A DNA stretch of 64,000 bases from Kozakia baliensis (GTDB lineage Bacteria; Pseudomonadota; Alphaproteobacteria; Acetobacterales; Acetobacteraceae). The DNA lies in the NCBI RefSeq assembly GCF_001787335.1, contig NZ_CP014674.1, positions 1,000,501 to 1,064,500 of the forward strand, written 5' to 3'. Each line of letters starts with the position of its first letter. Position 1 is the first letter of the stretch. Positions 27,354 to 42,689 of the stretch are shown here, piece by piece. The translations under genes and the position numbers were made by a program. The notes beneath the pieces are model-generated. The model did not search any database. It saw nothing but the letters and a program-made list of their open reading frames with translations, and had not been told where the DNA came from.

Positions 27354-27517
27354 CGTTCATTTTTCCTTTCCAGAAGTCTGCCATTTGGTGCGCAGGCTTA
27401 TTCAGTTCGAAATCAAGGCATAGAATACTAACATGGAATGCGTTTTTTGCCTTGGATGAGAGCATCGATAGGATAAACGGGGGCACTTATCCGTGTGACG
27501 ATATGATTATTATACCT

Positions 27518-28438
27518 TCAGATGGAAATAACATTAGCTGCATTTTGTCGTTGGGTAGAGCATTCCGCAGCCAAGAAATCGATCAATGTGCGTGCGGTCG
27601 GCGTCAGACCTCGGCGGGTCGGAAAAATCGCATGCACGATCCCGGCGCGGGGTGCCCAGCCTGGCAGGATCTGCGTCAATCGCCCTTCATTGACATCTCG
27701 CCACACCATCATGGTCGGCAACTGCACCACGCCAGCTCCAGCCAGCGCGGCCTCACGGAGAACGGCGAGATCATCGGTGGCAAGGCGTGGCTCATGAAAG
27801 GACGTGCTCGTCTTGCCTTCAGGGCCTTCTAAAAACCAGGCATGACGCGTCGGGCCAGTATGAAAATCGAGGCTCGGCAAAGCGCTCAAATCAGCAGGTG
27901 AGTCTAGGGGAGAGGCCACCAGGGATGGCGCGGCGACAAGGCATTGAGTGCTCGTATCCAATACGCGCATGATGAGATTTTCGGATTGGAGTGGTGGAAA
28001 ACGCACGCGGATGGCGAAGTCGAGCCGCTCCTCCAAAACATCGACGCGGCGGTTTGTGCTGTCGAGATGTAGGGTGACCGAAGGATAGCGCATGATGAAT
28101 TTTGCCAACAATGCGCCGAACTGAAAATTTAGCAGCGCCACTGGGCAACTGAGCCGAACAGCGCCGCAGGGTTCCGCATGAAGCCGCGTTATGGATTGCT
28201 CGGCTGCGTCCGCTTCTTCCAGCACGGCGACACATCGTTCGTAGAAGCTTCGTCCTGCCTCGGTAATGGAGAAATGGCGAGAGGAACGCTGAATTAATAG
28301 CGTATCCAGTCGATCTTCCAATAAACGAACCCGGCGGCTAAGAAGCGATTTTTGCAATCCTGTCTCACGCGCGGCGGCGGCGAAGCCACCATACCGGACC
28401 ACCTGCGCGAAGTAATAAAAATCGTTAAAATCCTTCAT
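27518..28438 (-). CDS. LysR family transcriptional regulator
   Basis: A 306-residue regulator. The winged helix-turn-helix is at residues 1-60 (GGFAAAARETGLQKSLLSRRVRLLEDRL) and is followed by the periplasmic-binding-like effector domain (GAVRLSCPVALLNFQFGALL, DFAIRVRFPPL, LREAALAGAGVVQLPTMMV). The N-terminus MKDFNDFYYFAQVV is the family's usual start, so I trimmed the 37 extra codons upstream. No clear target lies next to it: the divergent gene is an HNH protein and the gene downstream is a small membrane protein. Confidence 0.9.
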   Translation of the reverse strand: MKDFNDFYYFAQVVRYGGFAAAARETGLQKSLLSRRVRLLEDRLDTLLIQRSSRHFSITEAGRSFYERCVAVLEEADAAEQSITRLHAEPCGAVRLSCPVALLNFQFGALLAKFIMRYPSVTLHLDSTNRRVDVLEERLDFAIRVRFPPLQSENLIMRVLDTSTQCLVAAPSLVASPLDSPADLSALPSLDFHTGPTRHAWFLEGPEGKTSTSFHEPRLATDDLAVLREAALAGAGVVQLPTMMVWRDVNEGRLTQILPGWAPRAGIVHAIFPTRRGLTPTARTLIDFLAAECSTQRQNAANVISI

Positions 28439-28669
28439 TGTGCTACCGGTAAAAGGCTCAGTGCGGTTTGGCAATCTTCTCGTTCTATTTAGGGGAAAAG
28501 CGCAGCTTTCCGGTGCTCGATAATATGAAAGTAAGACAGTCCGCATCATGCGAAGTCGTATGAATTTCGAATAAAGAAAAGTGTGAACAGACAGAAGGGG
28601 AACAAAAACTCTCTTAATTTCGGATTATCCTATGGACAGAAGCCTATTTTATCTGTTTTCAATAGTGGA

Positions 28670-29140
28670 ATGCCGATCCGCCCGGAATTAAAAGCGCTTT
28701 ACCCCCTTAATTGGCCCCAACTTAGCCAACGTGTCCGGTTTGAGCGTGCCAAAGGATATTGCGAGCGTTGTGGCCGCCCGCATGGAAAAACAATTACTGT
28801 TGTGCCGGGGGGGCGTTGGTTGGACCCGGAGCGCCATAATTGGAGAAATGCGCGCGGTCGGGAAGTCGATCCGCCCGATTTGCTTGATCTTATTCTTGCG
28901 CGTCAGACACGTGTTATTCTAGCTGCCGCGCATCTGGATCATGATCCCCGCCATAATCGCCAGCGTAATTTACGGGCGCTTTGCCAACGCTGTCACCTTA
29001 TTCACGACCGGACCTATCATATCGCTCAGCGTCGCCTGACGTTTCGCGCGCGGTTGGCCTTAGGGGATCTGTTCGAAGGGCCGTATAGAATGGGGCCACC
29101 GCAAGTCAGCTTTATCAAGCCCGTGCGTATAGGCGCTTGA
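28670..29140 (+). CDS. HNH endonuclease-like zinc protein
   Basis: 156 residues. Two CxxC pairs, GYCERCGRPHG and ALCQRCHLIHD, flank the core AHLDHDPRHNRQRNLRAL, in which the histidines and asparagine form an HNH-type metal site. The start MPIRPELKALYP matches this family's typical N-terminus, although its ribosome site is poor; the frame is open to a GTG at 28583. Such small HNH proteins occur in phages, plasmids and as lone chromosomal genes; whether this one cuts DNA is unknown. It sits alone between a LysR gene and mqo. Confidence 0.72.
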   Translation: MPIRPELKALYPLNWPQLSQRVRFERAKGYCERCGRPHGKTITVVPGGRWLDPERHNWRNARGREVDPPDLLDLILARQTRVILAAAHLDHDPRHNRQRNLRALCQRCHLIHDRTYHIAQRRLTFRARLALGDLFEGPYRMGPPQVSFIKPVRIGA

Positions 29141-29177
29141 GATGCCGATCGCACGGACACAATAATAAGACCGAATT

Positions 29178-30665
29178 TTAGATTTTAAGAATTTCGCCGG
29201 TTTGTTGACGATTGGCGCGTAAAGTCTCGGCATCGTTTTTCAGATCGATCCCGTAAATCGGGAAAATCTCATGCAGGCGACGTTGCCATGTGGGGTCGCT
29301 CAAGCGATCTGCAAAACATGTCTCGATGACCTGTAGCGCCACGGCAGCGGCGACGGATGCCCCAGGGGAGGCGCCCAACAGAGCCACAAGAGATTTGTCG
29401 GCGCTGCGCACGAGTTCCGTCCCGAATTTCAGCGTGCCGCGATTTTTCTCATTCGGTTTGATGATCTGTACGCGCTGTCCGGCAATCGAAAGCTTCCATT
29501 CGTCTTTTTGCGCTTGCGGATAGAATGCATGCAGAGAAGAGAAGCGTTTATTGGAACTCTGCGTAATCTGCTGAACGAGATATTTCAGAAGCGAGAAATT
29601 GTCTTCCGCAACCTGGACAGTCGGCAAAATGTTCTTCGTGTTCAGTGAACGATAAAAATCAGTCCAAGAACCGCGCTTGAGAAATTTCGTGGTGAAACCG
29701 GCGTAGGGACCGAACAGCAGGTGCGACCGACCGTTAATGACGCGCGTATCGAGATGGGGCACCGACATCGGCGGCGATCCTACAGCTGCTTTTCCGTAAA
29801 CTTTCGCATGGTGTTGCCCAACGATGCTCGGATCGTCACAACGTAGCCATTGTCCGCTCACAGGGAAGCCCGCATAAGAACGTGCCTCGGGGATATCGGC
29901 GGCTTGAAGCATTTCCAGCGCTGCGCCGCCCGCACCGATAAATACGAAGCGCGCCGAGACCGTTACTGAGGAATTATCGGTCTGGCTCTTTGCCGTCAGG
30001 CGCCAACGCTGGTCTGGTTCGCGTGCCATGCTGGTAATCTTATGTCTGTAGAATGTCGTGATTTGCGCGGTGGCCTCCATATGGCCGAACAATGCACGCG
30101 TCAGGGCTCCGAAATCGACATCCGTGCCGCCACGATAAAAAGTCGCTGCGACCTTCTGACTTGGGTCGCGCCCATGCATGGTCAAGGGAGCCCATTTTGT
30201 AATCGTCGCTGAATCTTCGGAATATTCCATGCCTTCAAAGCAATGGTGAGACGACATGGCTTTGTGCCGCGCTTTTAGAAAAGCCACATCTTTCTCTCCC
30301 CATACCAAGCTCATGTGAGGGCATAAGCGAATGAAGCTTGCGGGGTCCTTGACCCAACCGTTGCGCACGCAGTAGGCCCAGAAATTCCGTGAGAGGTCGA
30401 ACTGGTTGTTTACTTCTAGCGCCTTGCTGATATCGACGCTGCCGTCAGGCTTTTGCGGCGTATAATTCAGTTCGCAATTGCCGGCATGGCCGGTGCCGGC
30501 GTTATTCCAGGCTTGTGAACTTTCGAGACCGCAAGCATCGAGCGTTTCGAACGCCACTACCGATAAGGAAGGATCGAGCGACCGCAGCAATGCCGCAAAG
30601 GTTGCGCTCATGATGCCTGCGCCAATCAAGACAACATCGGGACGATCCTGGGCGGTAAATGACAT
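29178..30665 (-). CDS. mqo: Malate:quinone oxidoreductase
   Basis: A 495-residue FAD enzyme of the Mqo family: FAD-binding VVLIGAGIMSATFAALL (residues 10-26), ESSQAWNNAGTGHAGNCELN, the middle GTDVDFGALTRALFGH, and a C-terminal GASPGASVAAAVALQVIE. It oxidises malate to oxaloacetate at the inner face of the membrane and passes electrons to quinone, replacing or assisting NAD-malate dehydrogenase. In acetic acid bacteria this is the usual route. Two ATGs are possible (30680 or 30665); the second has TGGAA upstream. It follows aarC after a 135-bp gap with a hairpin, so it may have its own promoter. Confidence 0.93.
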   Translation of the reverse strand: MSFTAQDRPDVVLIGAGIMSATFAALLRSLDPSLSVVAFETLDACGLESSQAWNNAGTGHAGNCELNYTPQKPDGSVDISKALEVNNQFDLSRNFWAYCVRNGWVKDPASFIRLCPHMSLVWGEKDVAFLKARHKAMSSHHCFEGMEYSEDSATITKWAPLTMHGRDPSQKVAATFYRGGTDVDFGALTRALFGHMEATAQITTFYRHKITSMAREPDQRWRLTAKSQTDNSSVTVSARFVFIGAGGAALEMLQAADIPEARSYAGFPVSGQWLRCDDPSIVGQHHAKVYGKAAVGSPPMSVPHLDTRVINGRSHLLFGPYAGFTTKFLKRGSWTDFYRSLNTKNILPTVQVAEDNFSLLKYLVQQITQSSNKRFSSLHAFYPQAQKDEWKLSIAGQRVQIIKPNEKNRGTLKFGTELVRSADKSLVALLGASPGASVAAAVALQVIETCFADRLSDPTWQRRLHEIFPIYGIDLKNDAETLRANRQQTGEILKI

Positions 30666-30770
30666 GGCAGACGATTCCATAGATGATAGACGGCTCGGAA
30701 AAGAGCGGGCTGATTCGTTCTCGATATGCGCTCGCCCTTATTCTTCTTGGTGGGCGAGATGGCAAGGAGA

Positions 30771-30790
30771 AGGCTCGGCGAACCGAGCCT
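30771..30790 (-). terminator. Hairpin between aarC and mqo
   Basis: AGGCTCGG and CCGAGCCT form a perfect 8-bp stem with a 4-base loop, 10 bp after the aarC stop. A second, looser inverted repeat (CTCGCCC...GGGCGAG, 30731-30757) lies beyond it. The T run is poor, so this may reduce rather than stop transcription into mqo. Confidence 0.55.
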
Positions 30791-30800
30791 TTCGTACGCT

Positions 30801-35022
<4,222 letters not shown>

Positions 35023-35059
35023 CAATAGTACTCCTTAATATGCCTGAGTGACGTTCCGC

Positions 35060-36370
35060 TTAGCCGCGCTGATTGATCGCGACGAAATCGCGTTTTGGCG
35101 CGCCGATATAAATTTGTCGTGGACGGCTGATGCGCTGTCCCGGCTGTTCGATCATCTCTTTCCATTGCGCAACCCATCCCCCCGTGCGCGCGACTGCGAA
35201 CAGCACGGTGAACATGCTCGTGGGAATGCCCATCGCTTTCAGGATGATGCCCGAGTAGAAATCGACGTTCGGATAGAGTTTGCGGGAGACGAAATAATCG
35301 TCCGCCAAGGCGATCCGCTCAAGCTCGACCGCCAATTCCAAAAGCGGTTCATGTTTGATGTCGAGTTCGCCAAGCACTTCCTGGCAGGTGCGCTGCATGA
35401 TTTTCGCGCGCGGGTCGAAGTTTTTATAGACGCGGTGCCCGAAGCCCATGAGCTTCACGCCGTCTTCTTTGTTTTTCACCTTTTGAATAAAGGCCGGGAT
35501 GTTTTTGACATCACCGATCTGGCCGAGCATCCGCAGAACGGCTTCATTGGCCCCGCCATGCGCCGGCCCCCACAGAGCGGCGATGCCGGAGGCGATACAG
35601 GCAAAAGGATTGGCGCCTGTGGAGCCTGCGAGCCGCACGGTGGAAGTCGAGGCGTTTTGCTCATGGTCCGCGTGCAAAATCAAAATACGGTCCATGGCGC
35701 GCGCCAGAACTGGATTGACTTTGTAATTTTCGGACGGGCGCGAGAACAACATATGAATGAAGTTCTCGGAAAATCCGAGATCGTTCCGTGGGTAAGCGAA
35801 GGGATAGCCTTGTGAGTAGCTATGCGCCCATGCGGCGATGGTCGGCATTTTCGCAATGAGGCGAAGCGCGGAGAGTTCGCGGTCTTCAGCCTTCGAAATG
35901 TCGAGGCGGTCGTGATAAAAAGCCGAAAGACCGCCGACCGTTCCGCAAAGCATCGCCATCGGATGAGCGTCCCGGCGGAATCCGTTGAAAAAATTCCGGA
36001 TCTGCTCGTGGAGCATCGTGTGGCTTTTAAGCTGCCCGTCGAATGTCGCGAGTTGGCCCTCGGTGGGCAGTTCGCCGTTGAGCAGGAGATAAGATATTTC
36101 GGGGAAGGAGGCGTTCTCCGAAAGCTGCTCGATGGGATAACCCCGATAGAGCAGCACACCTTTATCACCATCGATAAAAGTGATTTTGCTTTCGCAAGAA
36201 CCTGTATTTCCCAAACCTGGGTCATAGGCCACGAGGTCCGATTCCGCATAAAGCTTGCGGATATCTATTCCCTTGGGGCCGAGAGTGCCTTTTATTTCCG
36301 GCAGATTGTATTTTTTACCGGAACTGGAGGAGAGGGCGAATACTTCATCCTCTAGCGTATTAATATCCAT
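35060..36370 (-). CDS. gltA: Citrate synthase (type I)
   Basis: A 436-residue enzyme, the usual length of the proteobacterial hexameric type with an N-terminal beta domain ([20 protein letters not shown]). The catalytic histidines and aspartate sit in [27 protein letters not shown] and [13 protein letters not shown]. It condenses acetyl-CoA with oxaloacetate; this large type is generally subject to NADH inhibition. I start at the ATG giving MDINTLED with CGGAG upstream and discard a 62-codon upstream extension lacking family similarity. It leads the gltA-acnA-aarC unit and is divergent from sucA across 264 bp. The counterpart in Acetobacter is the acetate-resistance gene aarA. Confidence 0.95.
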   Translation of the reverse strand: MDINTLEDEVFALSSSSGKKYNLPEIKGTLGPKGIDIRKLYAESDLVAYDPGLGNTGSCESKITFIDGDKGVLLYRGYPIEQLSENASFPEISYLLLNGELPTEGQLATFDGQLKSHTMLHEQIRNFFNGFRRDAHPMAMLCGTVGGLSAFYHDRLDISKAEDRELSALRLIAKMPTIAAWAHSYSQGYPFAYPRNDLGFSENFIHMLFSRPSENYKVNPVLARAMDRILILHADHEQNASTSTVRLAGSTGANPFACIASGIAALWGPAHGGANEAVLRMLGQIGDVKNIPAFIQKVKNKEDGVKLMGFGHRVYKNFDPRAKIMQRTCQEVLGELDIKHEPLLELAVELERIALADDYFVSRKLYPNVDFYSGIILKAMGIPTSMFTVLFAVARTGGWVAQWKEMIEQPGQRISRPRQIYIGAPKRDFVAINQRG

Positions 36371-36512
36371 GGCGTGCCGATCTCCGATCGCTGGTTCAGC
36401 TGCTGGACGTGACTCGTCTCTAGAACGGTCGAGCCTGTGAGAAGCATCTTGGCGGATGCGGGCAATCTTGTCCTCTTTCCGAAGTGAATAAGATTTATAC
36501 GCGGAATGTGGC

Positions 36513-36527
36513 TGTGCTTTCAGCACA
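36513..36527. promoter_or_regulatory. Inverted repeat in the gltA-sucA divergent promoter region
   Basis: TGTGCT-TTC-AGCACA is a perfect 15-bp inverted repeat about 143 bp before gltA and 108 bp before sucA. Its central position between the two halves of the TCA cluster makes it a candidate operator for shared control. The binding factor is not known; LysR regulators often use T-rich/A-rich dyads of this size. Confidence 0.35.
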
Positions 36528-36634
36528 CTTAGCGCGACATTATGGGCCAGAAGCAACGCAGACGATCGTTGCCGCGGCCACGATTTGACAAAATGCGCCG
36601 TGGGGTCGGTTTCTTGCGAGGAAGGAGACGACGA

Positions 36635-39508
36635 ATGGGCGTTAACGTGCTTGCCACAGCCCTCAGCGGCGGCAACGCTGCCTTTCTAGCGGATCAGTAT
36701 AAGCGCTGGACGCTTGATCCGAAAAGCATTGATACTAGTTTCGCCAATCTGTTCGAAGCATTGGGAGACGAAGAGCGCGCGATTCTTGCCGACACAGGCA
36801 GCGCCGAGTGGGCGAAGGACGGTTCAGGAATTTGCCTCGAACCTCCGCGTTCGTTGAACGAAAAGGCCGCTGAAGGCCAACCGATTACCCAAGGCGACGC
36901 CAAAGCGGCCGCGGAAGATACATTACGCGCGATGCTTCTGATCCGCGCGTTTCGCACGCATGGCCATCTGGAAGCGAAACTCGATCCTCTCGGGTTACAG
37001 GAACGCCCGGCACGCGCCGAACTCGATCCCGCGACTTATGGGTTCAAAGCCGAAGATCTTGGGCGCCCGATCTATATCGGCCGTATTCTTTCGGACCTTA
37101 TCGGACGAGAGACCGCTTCGGTTAACGAGATTATCGAAGCGCTGCGCCGCGTTTATTGTGGTCCGGCAGGTGTGGAATACACCCACTTGGTCGATTCCGA
37201 GCGTTACGAATGGGTACGTGAGCGCGTCGAGTCTGCGGACTGCCATCAATGGGCGGACGCTGAAGAAAAAAAGAAAATCGCTCAATATTTGACGGAATCC
37301 GAAGGTTTCGAGGCTTTTTGTCAGAAACGCTATGTCGGAATGAAACGGTTTGGCCTGGAAGGGGGAGAGGTCATGATCGCCGCTCTCCATTCGATTATCG
37401 GCGAGACGGCTCAACAAGGTGTGAACGAAGTCACGATCGGCATGCCGCATCGTGGAAGGTTGAATACGCTCGCGAACATCGTTCGTAAGCCGTTCATCAA
37501 TATTTTCAGCGAATTCGGTGGTGTCAGTTTCAAACCGGACGATGTGCAAGGCTCCGGTGACGTGAAGTATCATTTGGGTACTTCCACCGACATTCAACTG
37601 GCCGGTCATCAGGTCCATATTTCGCTACAGCCTAACCCTTCACATCTCGAAGCCGTCGATCCGGTGATCGAAGGCAAGGTTCGCGCCAGGCAGGACCTTA
37701 TTGGCGATACGGAAGGGCGTCACTCCGTACTCGGAATTATGATCCATGGTGATGCGGCTTTTGCCGGGCAGGGCGTGGTGTATGAAACGCTCTCCATGAG
37801 TCAGCTCGATGGTTACCGGACGGGCGGCACGGTTCACGTTATCGTTAATAATCAGATCGGTTTTACGACCAACCCTATTAATGGTTACTCTGGCGTATAC
37901 GGCACCGATGTCGCGAAATCGGTGCAGGCTCCGATTTTCCATGTGGATGGCGACGATCCGGAGGCGGTGGTGTTCTATGCGCGCCTCGCGGCTAGCTTCC
38001 GCCAGACCTTCGGTAGCGATGTGGTGCTCGATATCGTTTGTTATCGTCGTCATGGTCACAATGAATCGGACGAACCGGCATTCACTCAGCCGGTTATGTA
38101 TAGCGCCATTCGCTCTCATCAATCCTGCCGCACGCTCTACGTCGAGAAGCTCGTCAATGAAGGCGTGTTGAGCAAGGAAGAAGCGGCTTCCGCTTGGGAT
38201 GCTTTTCACGCCGCGCTCGATAAAGCTTTTGAGGCGGCTAAATCCTACAGGCCCAACAAAGCGGATTGGCTTGAGAAAAGCTGGTTCGGGCTGCGCGCCA
38301 TGACGGATACTGATCTTGAAAAAGAGGTCGTGACAGGCATTGAGGCGGCTCTGCTTCAAAAGGTTGGCACGGCACTTCATACGGTGCCGAACGATTTCGA
38401 CCTCAACCCCAAAATAGCGCGCCAACTCGACGCCAAGAAAAAAATGATGGAATCGGGGGAGGGGCTCGATTGGGCGATGGGGGAGGCTTTGGCCTTCGGC
38501 ACATTGCTCGAACAAAACCATCATATCCGTCTTTCCGGCGAGGATTGCCAACGCGGCACGTTTAGCCATCGTCATGCGGTTCTGTTCGATCAAACGACGC
38601 AGAAAGCTTTTACGCCGCTGAACCATATCGCGGAAAACCAAGCGAAAATCGAAATCCACAATTCGCTTCTCTCCGAGTTCGCGGTGCTCGGTTACGAGTA
38701 CGGCTATACGATGGCCGATCCGAAATCGCTGGTACTATGGGAAGCGCAATTCGGCGATTTCGCCAACGGCGCTCAGGTTATTATCGATCAGTTCATTGCT
38801 TCGGGAGAGACGAAATGGCTGCGTATGTCCGGCCTCGTCATGCTTCTTCCGCATGGGTATGAAGGCCAAGGACCGGAACATTCATCGGCCCGGCTTGAGC
38901 GCTATCTTCAACTCTGCGCCGAAAACAACATGATCGTCTGCAATCTGACGACGCCAGCCAATTATTTCCATGCTTTACGGCGTCAGCTTGTACGTGATTT
39001 CCGCAAGCCTTTGATCGTCATGTCGCCTAAATCGTTGCTGCGCGCGAAACTTGCCGTCAGCACGCTTGCTGAAATGGGCCCTGGCACAAGCTTCCGTCCC
39101 GTTATCGGCGAGATCGATGAAATCGATCCGGCGAAAGTGAAGCGTGTCGTGCTTTGTTCGGGCAAGGTTTACTACGATCTTTTGTCTGCGCGTCGGGATC
39201 AGAAAATAGATCAGGTAGCGATTGTTCGTGTCGAGCAGCTTTATCCGTTCCCCGACCGTCACATTGTCGAAGCGCTGAAGCCGTACGCGAATGCGCAGAT
39301 CGTATGGTGCCAGGAAGAGCCGGAAAACATGGGAAGTTGGCAGTTCATCAGCCACCGTCTTGGAAAAACGGTTCGTCAAATAGACCGGAATTTCGAGTGG
39401 CCGGAATATGTCGGACGCGAGGGGGCGGCGAGTCCGGCGACGGGAAGTGCCAAGGAACATGCGGCTCAGCAAGCGGCGCTGGTGCAATCGGCGTTGACGA
39501 TTCGTTAA
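36635..39508 (+). CDS. sucA: 2-oxoglutarate dehydrogenase E1 component
   Basis: A 957-residue thiamine diphosphate enzyme. The N-terminal E2-binding segment is [20 protein letters not shown]; the catalytic core has [46 protein letters not shown], and the transketolase-like [20 protein letters not shown]. It decarboxylates 2-oxoglutarate and succinylates the E2 lipoyl group. The ATG giving MGVNVLA has GGAAGGAG eight bases upstream, so I reject a longer upstream frame. It is the first gene of sucA-sucB-lpd-icd and divergent from gltA. Having this gene complete means a full rather than a broken TCA cycle. Confidence 0.96.
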   Translation: MGVNVLATALSGGNAAFLADQYKRWTLDPKSIDTSFANLFEALGDEERAILADTGSAEWAKDGSGICLEPPRSLNEKAAEGQPITQGDAKAAAEDTLRAMLLIRAFRTHGHLEAKLDPLGLQERPARAELDPATYGFKAEDLGRPIYIGRILSDLIGRETASVNEIIEALRRVYCGPAGVEYTHLVDSERYEWVRERVESADCHQWADAEEKKKIAQYLTESEGFEAFCQKRYVGMKRFGLEGGEVMIAALHSIIGETAQQGVNEVTIGMPHRGRLNTLANIVRKPFINIFSEFGGVSFKPDDVQGSGDVKYHLGTSTDIQLAGHQVHISLQPNPSHLEAVDPVIEGKVRARQDLIGDTEGRHSVLGIMIHGDAAFAGQGVVYETLSMSQLDGYRTGGTVHVIVNNQIGFTTNPINGYSGVYGTDVAKSVQAPIFHVDGDDPEAVVFYARLAASFRQTFGSDVVLDIVCYRRHGHNESDEPAFTQPVMYSAIRSHQSCRTLYVEKLVNEGVLSKEEAASAWDAFHAALDKAFEAAKSYRPNKADWLEKSWFGLRAMTDTDLEKEVVTGIEAALLQKVGTALHTVPNDFDLNPKIARQLDAKKKMMESGEGLDWAMGEALAFGTLLEQNHHIRLSGEDCQRGTFSHRHAVLFDQTTQKAFTPLNHIAENQAKIEIHNSLLSEFAVLGYEYGYTMADPKSLVLWEAQFGDFANGAQVIIDQFIASGETKWLRMSGLVMLLPHGYEGQGPEHSSARLERYLQLCAENNMIVCNLTTPANYFHALRRQLVRDFRKPLIVMSPKSLLRAKLAVSTLAEMGPGTSFRPVIGEIDEIDPAKVKRVVLCSGKVYYDLLSARRDQKIDQVAIVRVEQLYPFPDRHIVEALKPYANAQIVWCQEEPENMGSWQFISHRLGKTVRQIDRNFEWPEYVGREGAASPATGSAKEHAAQQAALVQSALTIR

Positions 39509-39564
39509 GCTATTCACGAAAAAGAATAAATGCGGCAGGCTTGAAGACAACACGAGGAAGTTAA

Positions 39565-40812
39565 ATGTCCGTTGATATTAAGGTACCCACCCTGGGCGAA
39601 AGTGTCGTCACCGCGACCGTGGCGAAATGGCTTAAAAATCCGGGCGACGCGGTGAAAGCCGATGAGCCGATTGTCGAGCTTGAGACCGATAAGGTTTCCG
39701 TTGAGGTAAGTGCCTCGACCGACGGCGTTCTGGAAGCGCAGAACGTGCCCGAGGGTGCAGAAGTCGAAGTCGGCACGGTTTTGGCCACGCTCAAACCGGG
39801 TAAGGCCGGTGCGGCGAAACCTGCTCAGGCGGCATCCGCTTCGGCAGCGGCCAGTGCGCCGGCACAAGAGAAGGCTTTAGTGGAAACGGCTCCGGCAAAA
39901 GCTTCTTCGACTTCGGCTGAAAAGGCGCCTGCTCAGGCGTTCCCGGCTGCGACGAAGCTTTTGAAAGAGGCCGCTATTTCTCCTGAGACGATCGGCGTGG
40001 GTTCGGGGAAGGGCGATCGCATCACCAAAGGCGATGTGTTGGCTTTCATCGAAAATAACGGCGCCAAGCCTGCCGCGCCGAAGCCTGCTGCGAAATCGCC
40101 CCGCACGGATGACCCGCGTGAAGAACGCGTCCGTATGACGCGCTTGCGTTCGACGATCGCCAATCGTCTGAAGGAAGCGCAGAATACGGCGGCGATCCTG
40201 ACGACTTTCAATGAAGTCGATATGTCCGCTGCCATGAAAATGCGTGCGGAATTCAAGGAAGTGTTCGAAAAGAAGCATGGCGTGAAGCTCGGCTTCATGT
40301 CGATCTTCGCGCGTGCTTGTGTGGCGGCTCTTTATGAATTCCCGGCCGTCAATGCCGAGATCGACGGGCAGGATATTATCTACCGTCCGTTCGTGAATAT
40401 GGGCATTGCGGTCGGCGGGCCGAACGGCCTGGTCGTTCCCGTCGTGCGTGATATTCAGGACATGGATTATGCCGAGATTGAAAAATCGATCTCCACGCTT
40501 GGACGCAAAGCGCGCGATGGCGGGCTGAAGCTCGATGAGCTTTCGGGCGGCACGTTCAGCATCACGAATGGTGGTGTGTATGGCTCTCTGATGTCCACGC
40601 CGATCATCAATCCGCCGCAATCCGCCATTCTCGGCATGCATAAAATTCAAGAGCGCCCGGTCGCGGTGAATGGACAAGTGGTCATTCGCCCGATGATGTA
40701 TATCGCTCTGTCTTACGATCACCGGATCATCGACGGCAGGGAGGCTGTTAGCTTCCTTGTGCGGATCAAGGAAAGCGTGGAGGACCCGCGTCGCCTTCTA
40801 CTGAGCATCTGA
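39565..40812 (+). CDS. sucB: Dihydrolipoamide succinyltransferase (E2 of 2-oxoglutarate dehydrogenase)
   Basis: A 415-residue protein with three parts: a lipoyl domain at residues 1-76 ([19 protein letters not shown], lysine in [11 protein letters not shown]), an Ala/Pro-rich linker with a subunit-binding domain ([16 protein letters not shown]), and the catalytic domain ending in [16 protein letters not shown], where the HxxxDG motif is active. It passes the succinyl group to CoA. GAGGAAG lies before the ATG. It follows sucA by 56 bp and precedes lpd by 63 bp. Confidence 0.96.
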   Translation: MSVDIKVPTLGESVVTATVAKWLKNPGDAVKADEPIVELETDKVSVEVSASTDGVLEAQNVPEGAEVEVGTVLATLKPGKAGAAKPAQAASASAAASAPAQEKALVETAPAKASSTSAEKAPAQAFPAATKLLKEAAISPETIGVGSGKGDRITKGDVLAFIENNGAKPAAPKPAAKSPRTDDPREERVRMTRLRSTIANRLKEAQNTAAILTTFNEVDMSAAMKMRAEFKEVFEKKHGVKLGFMSIFARACVAALYEFPAVNAEIDGQDIIYRPFVNMGIAVGGPNGLVVPVVRDIQDMDYAEIEKSISTLGRKARDGGLKLDELSGGTFSITNGGVYGSLMSTPIINPPQSAILGMHKIQERPVAVNGQVVIRPMMYIALSYDHRIIDGREAVSFLVRIKESVEDPRRLLLSI

Positions 40813-40875
40813 TCCAGAGAAACAGGCCGAAAACCCTGAAAAAACGGGCAGAGACAGAGAGAAGGAGAAGCCGGA

Positions 40876-42639
40876 ATGGCTATTGAGATCAAGGTTCCGA
40901 CGCTGGGTGAAAGCGTCTCCTCGGCCATCGTGTCGCGTTGGTTGAAACAGCCCGGCGATACGGTGGCCGCCGATGATGCCGTCGCGGAACTCGAGACCGA
41001 TAAGGTTTCCGTCAGCGTGCCCGCACCGGCGGCGGGTACGCTCGGTCCGCAACTCGTTTCCGAGGGTGCGGAAGTGCAGATCGGTACGGTTCTAACGTCG
41101 GTCGAGGAAGGGAAAGGGGGCGCTTCCAAGCCGAGTGCTCAGAACGCGCCTCCTTCTAGCGCCAAGTCGTCGGTCGTGGACAAACCGAACACACAAGCTG
41201 CGCCGAGCGCGCCCGTTGCGGCGCAAGCGCCTTCCGAAACCGATTTCGATATTATCGTGATCGGTGCAGGTCCTGGCGGCTATGTGTGCGCTTTGCGTGC
41301 TGCGCAACTCGGTTTCAAAGTGGCGTGCGTCGAAAAACGTGAGACCCTCGGGGGAACCTGCCTCAATATCGGCTGTATCCCCTCGAAAGCGCTTCTGCAA
41401 AGCACTGAGGATTATTATGGCGCGACCCATGATTTCGCTCAGAAGGGTATCATCGTCGAAGGCATCAAGGTCGATCTGGCGAAGATGCAAGCGAATAAGC
41501 AAAGCGTCGTCGATGCCAATACAAAGGGTGTCGAATTTCTTTTCAAGAAGAATGGTGTCACTTGGCTTAAAGGGTTCGGTAAAGTAACCGCGCCTCATAC
41601 GGTTGAAGTGGACGGAAAATCATACAAGGCCAAGCATGTGATCGTCGCCAGCGGCAGCGAGAGCATGCCGTTGCCCGGTATCGAGATCGACGAAAAAACC
41701 GTTGTTACCTCGACGGGCGCGCTTGAATTATCGAACGTGCCGAAACGCTTGTTGGTGATCGGTGGCGGCGTCATCGGCCTTGAATTGGGCAGCGTGTGGA
41801 GCCGCCTGGGCGCGGCTGTTACCGTTGTGGAATTCCTCGACCGTATCGTGCCGGGCATGGATGCCGAAGTCGCTAAGTCCTTTCAAAAAATACTGTCCAA
41901 GCAGGGTTTCAAGTTCAAGCTCGGTCATAAGGTGACGAAAGTCGAGAAGACTGACGGCGGTACGAAGGTGACGATCGAACGAAGCGGGCAGAAGGATGGC
42001 GACGGCGGTGGTGTTGAAGTCATCGAAACGGATATCGTTCTCGTTTGCGTCGGTCGTCGTGCGGTGAGCAAGGGATTGGGCCTCGAAGAGGTCGGCGTGG
42101 CGTTTGATGAGCGCGGCCGCGTCAAAGTCGATCAACATTATGCCACGAACGTGCCGGGGCTTTATGCGATCGGCGATGTCATTGCAGGACCCATGCTGGC
42201 GCATAAGGCCGAAGATGAAGGTGTGGCGTTGGCGGAACTGCTTGCCGGTCAAGCTGGGCACGTAAATTACGGCGCGATCCCGAGCGTGGTCTATACATGG
42301 CCGGAAGTGGCGGGTGTCGGCAAAACCGAAGAGGAACTCAAAGCCGAAGGCGCAGCCTACAAAATCGGCAAGTTCCCGTTCAGCGCCAATGGTCGTGCGC
42401 GCGCTATGGGATGCACCGATGGTTTTGTCAAAGTGTTGGCGGATGAAAAGACCGATAAATTGCTTGGAGCTCATATCATCGGCCCAGACGCCGGTACGTT
42501 GATCGCGGAATTGGTCATGGCGATCGAGTTCGGCGCAAGTGCAGAGGATGTGGCGCGGGTTTGCCATGCTCATCCGACGCTTAGCGAGGCGGTGAAGGAA
42601 GCGGCGCTCAGCGCCGATGGCCGCGCGCTTCATATTTAG
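40876..42639 (+). CDS. lpd: Dihydrolipoamide dehydrogenase with N-terminal lipoyl domain
   Basis: A 587-residue fusion. Residues 1-76 form a lipoyl domain ([19 protein letters not shown], lipoylated lysine in [11 protein letters not shown]) that closely resembles the SucB lipoyl domain just upstream. An Ala/Pro/Ser linker follows. From about residue 122 comes a complete E3: FAD site [19 protein letters not shown], redox disulfide [19 protein letters not shown] site [19 protein letters not shown], and the C-terminal catalytic [13 protein letters not shown]. It reoxidises dihydrolipoyl groups. Lipoyl-E3 fusions are known mainly with pyruvate dehydrogenases; here the fused domain is of the 2-oxoglutarate dehydrogenase kind. 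It may also serve the acetoin dehydrogenase unit, which lacks an E3 gene. Confidence 0.95.
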   Translation: MAIEIKVPTLGESVSSAIVSRWLKQPGDTVAADDAVAELETDKVSVSVPAPAAGTLGPQLVSEGAEVQIGTVLTSVEEGKGGASKPSAQNAPPSSAKSSVVDKPNTQAAPSAPVAAQAPSETDFDIIVIGAGPGGYVCALRAAQLGFKVACVEKRETLGGTCLNIGCIPSKALLQSTEDYYGATHDFAQKGIIVEGIKVDLAKMQANKQSVVDANTKGVEFLFKKNGVTWLKGFGKVTAPHTVEVDGKSYKAKHVIVASGSESMPLPGIEIDEKTVVTSTGALELSNVPKRLLVIGGGVIGLELGSVWSRLGAAVTVVEFLDRIVPGMDAEVAKSFQKILSKQGFKFKLGHKVTKVEKTDGGTKVTIERSGQKDGDGGGVEVIETDIVLVCVGRRAVSKGLGLEEVGVAFDERGRVKVDQHYATNVPGLYAIGDVIAGPMLAHKAEDEGVALAELLAGQAGHVNYGAIPSVVYTWPEVAGVGKTEEELKAEGAAYKIGKFPFSANGRARAMGCTDGFVKVLADEKTDKLLGAHIIGPDAGTLIAELVMAIEFGASAEDVARVCHAHPTLSEAVKEAALSADGRALHI

Positions 42640-42689
42640 TCCAGAATTCTTGTCATCAACGCATCAATCAATAAGACGGAGACGAAGAA

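Noticed and set aside
37640-38659. Long minus-strand frame opposite sucA
   Set aside because: It lies wholly within the conserved sucA gene, and its residues show no family pattern.
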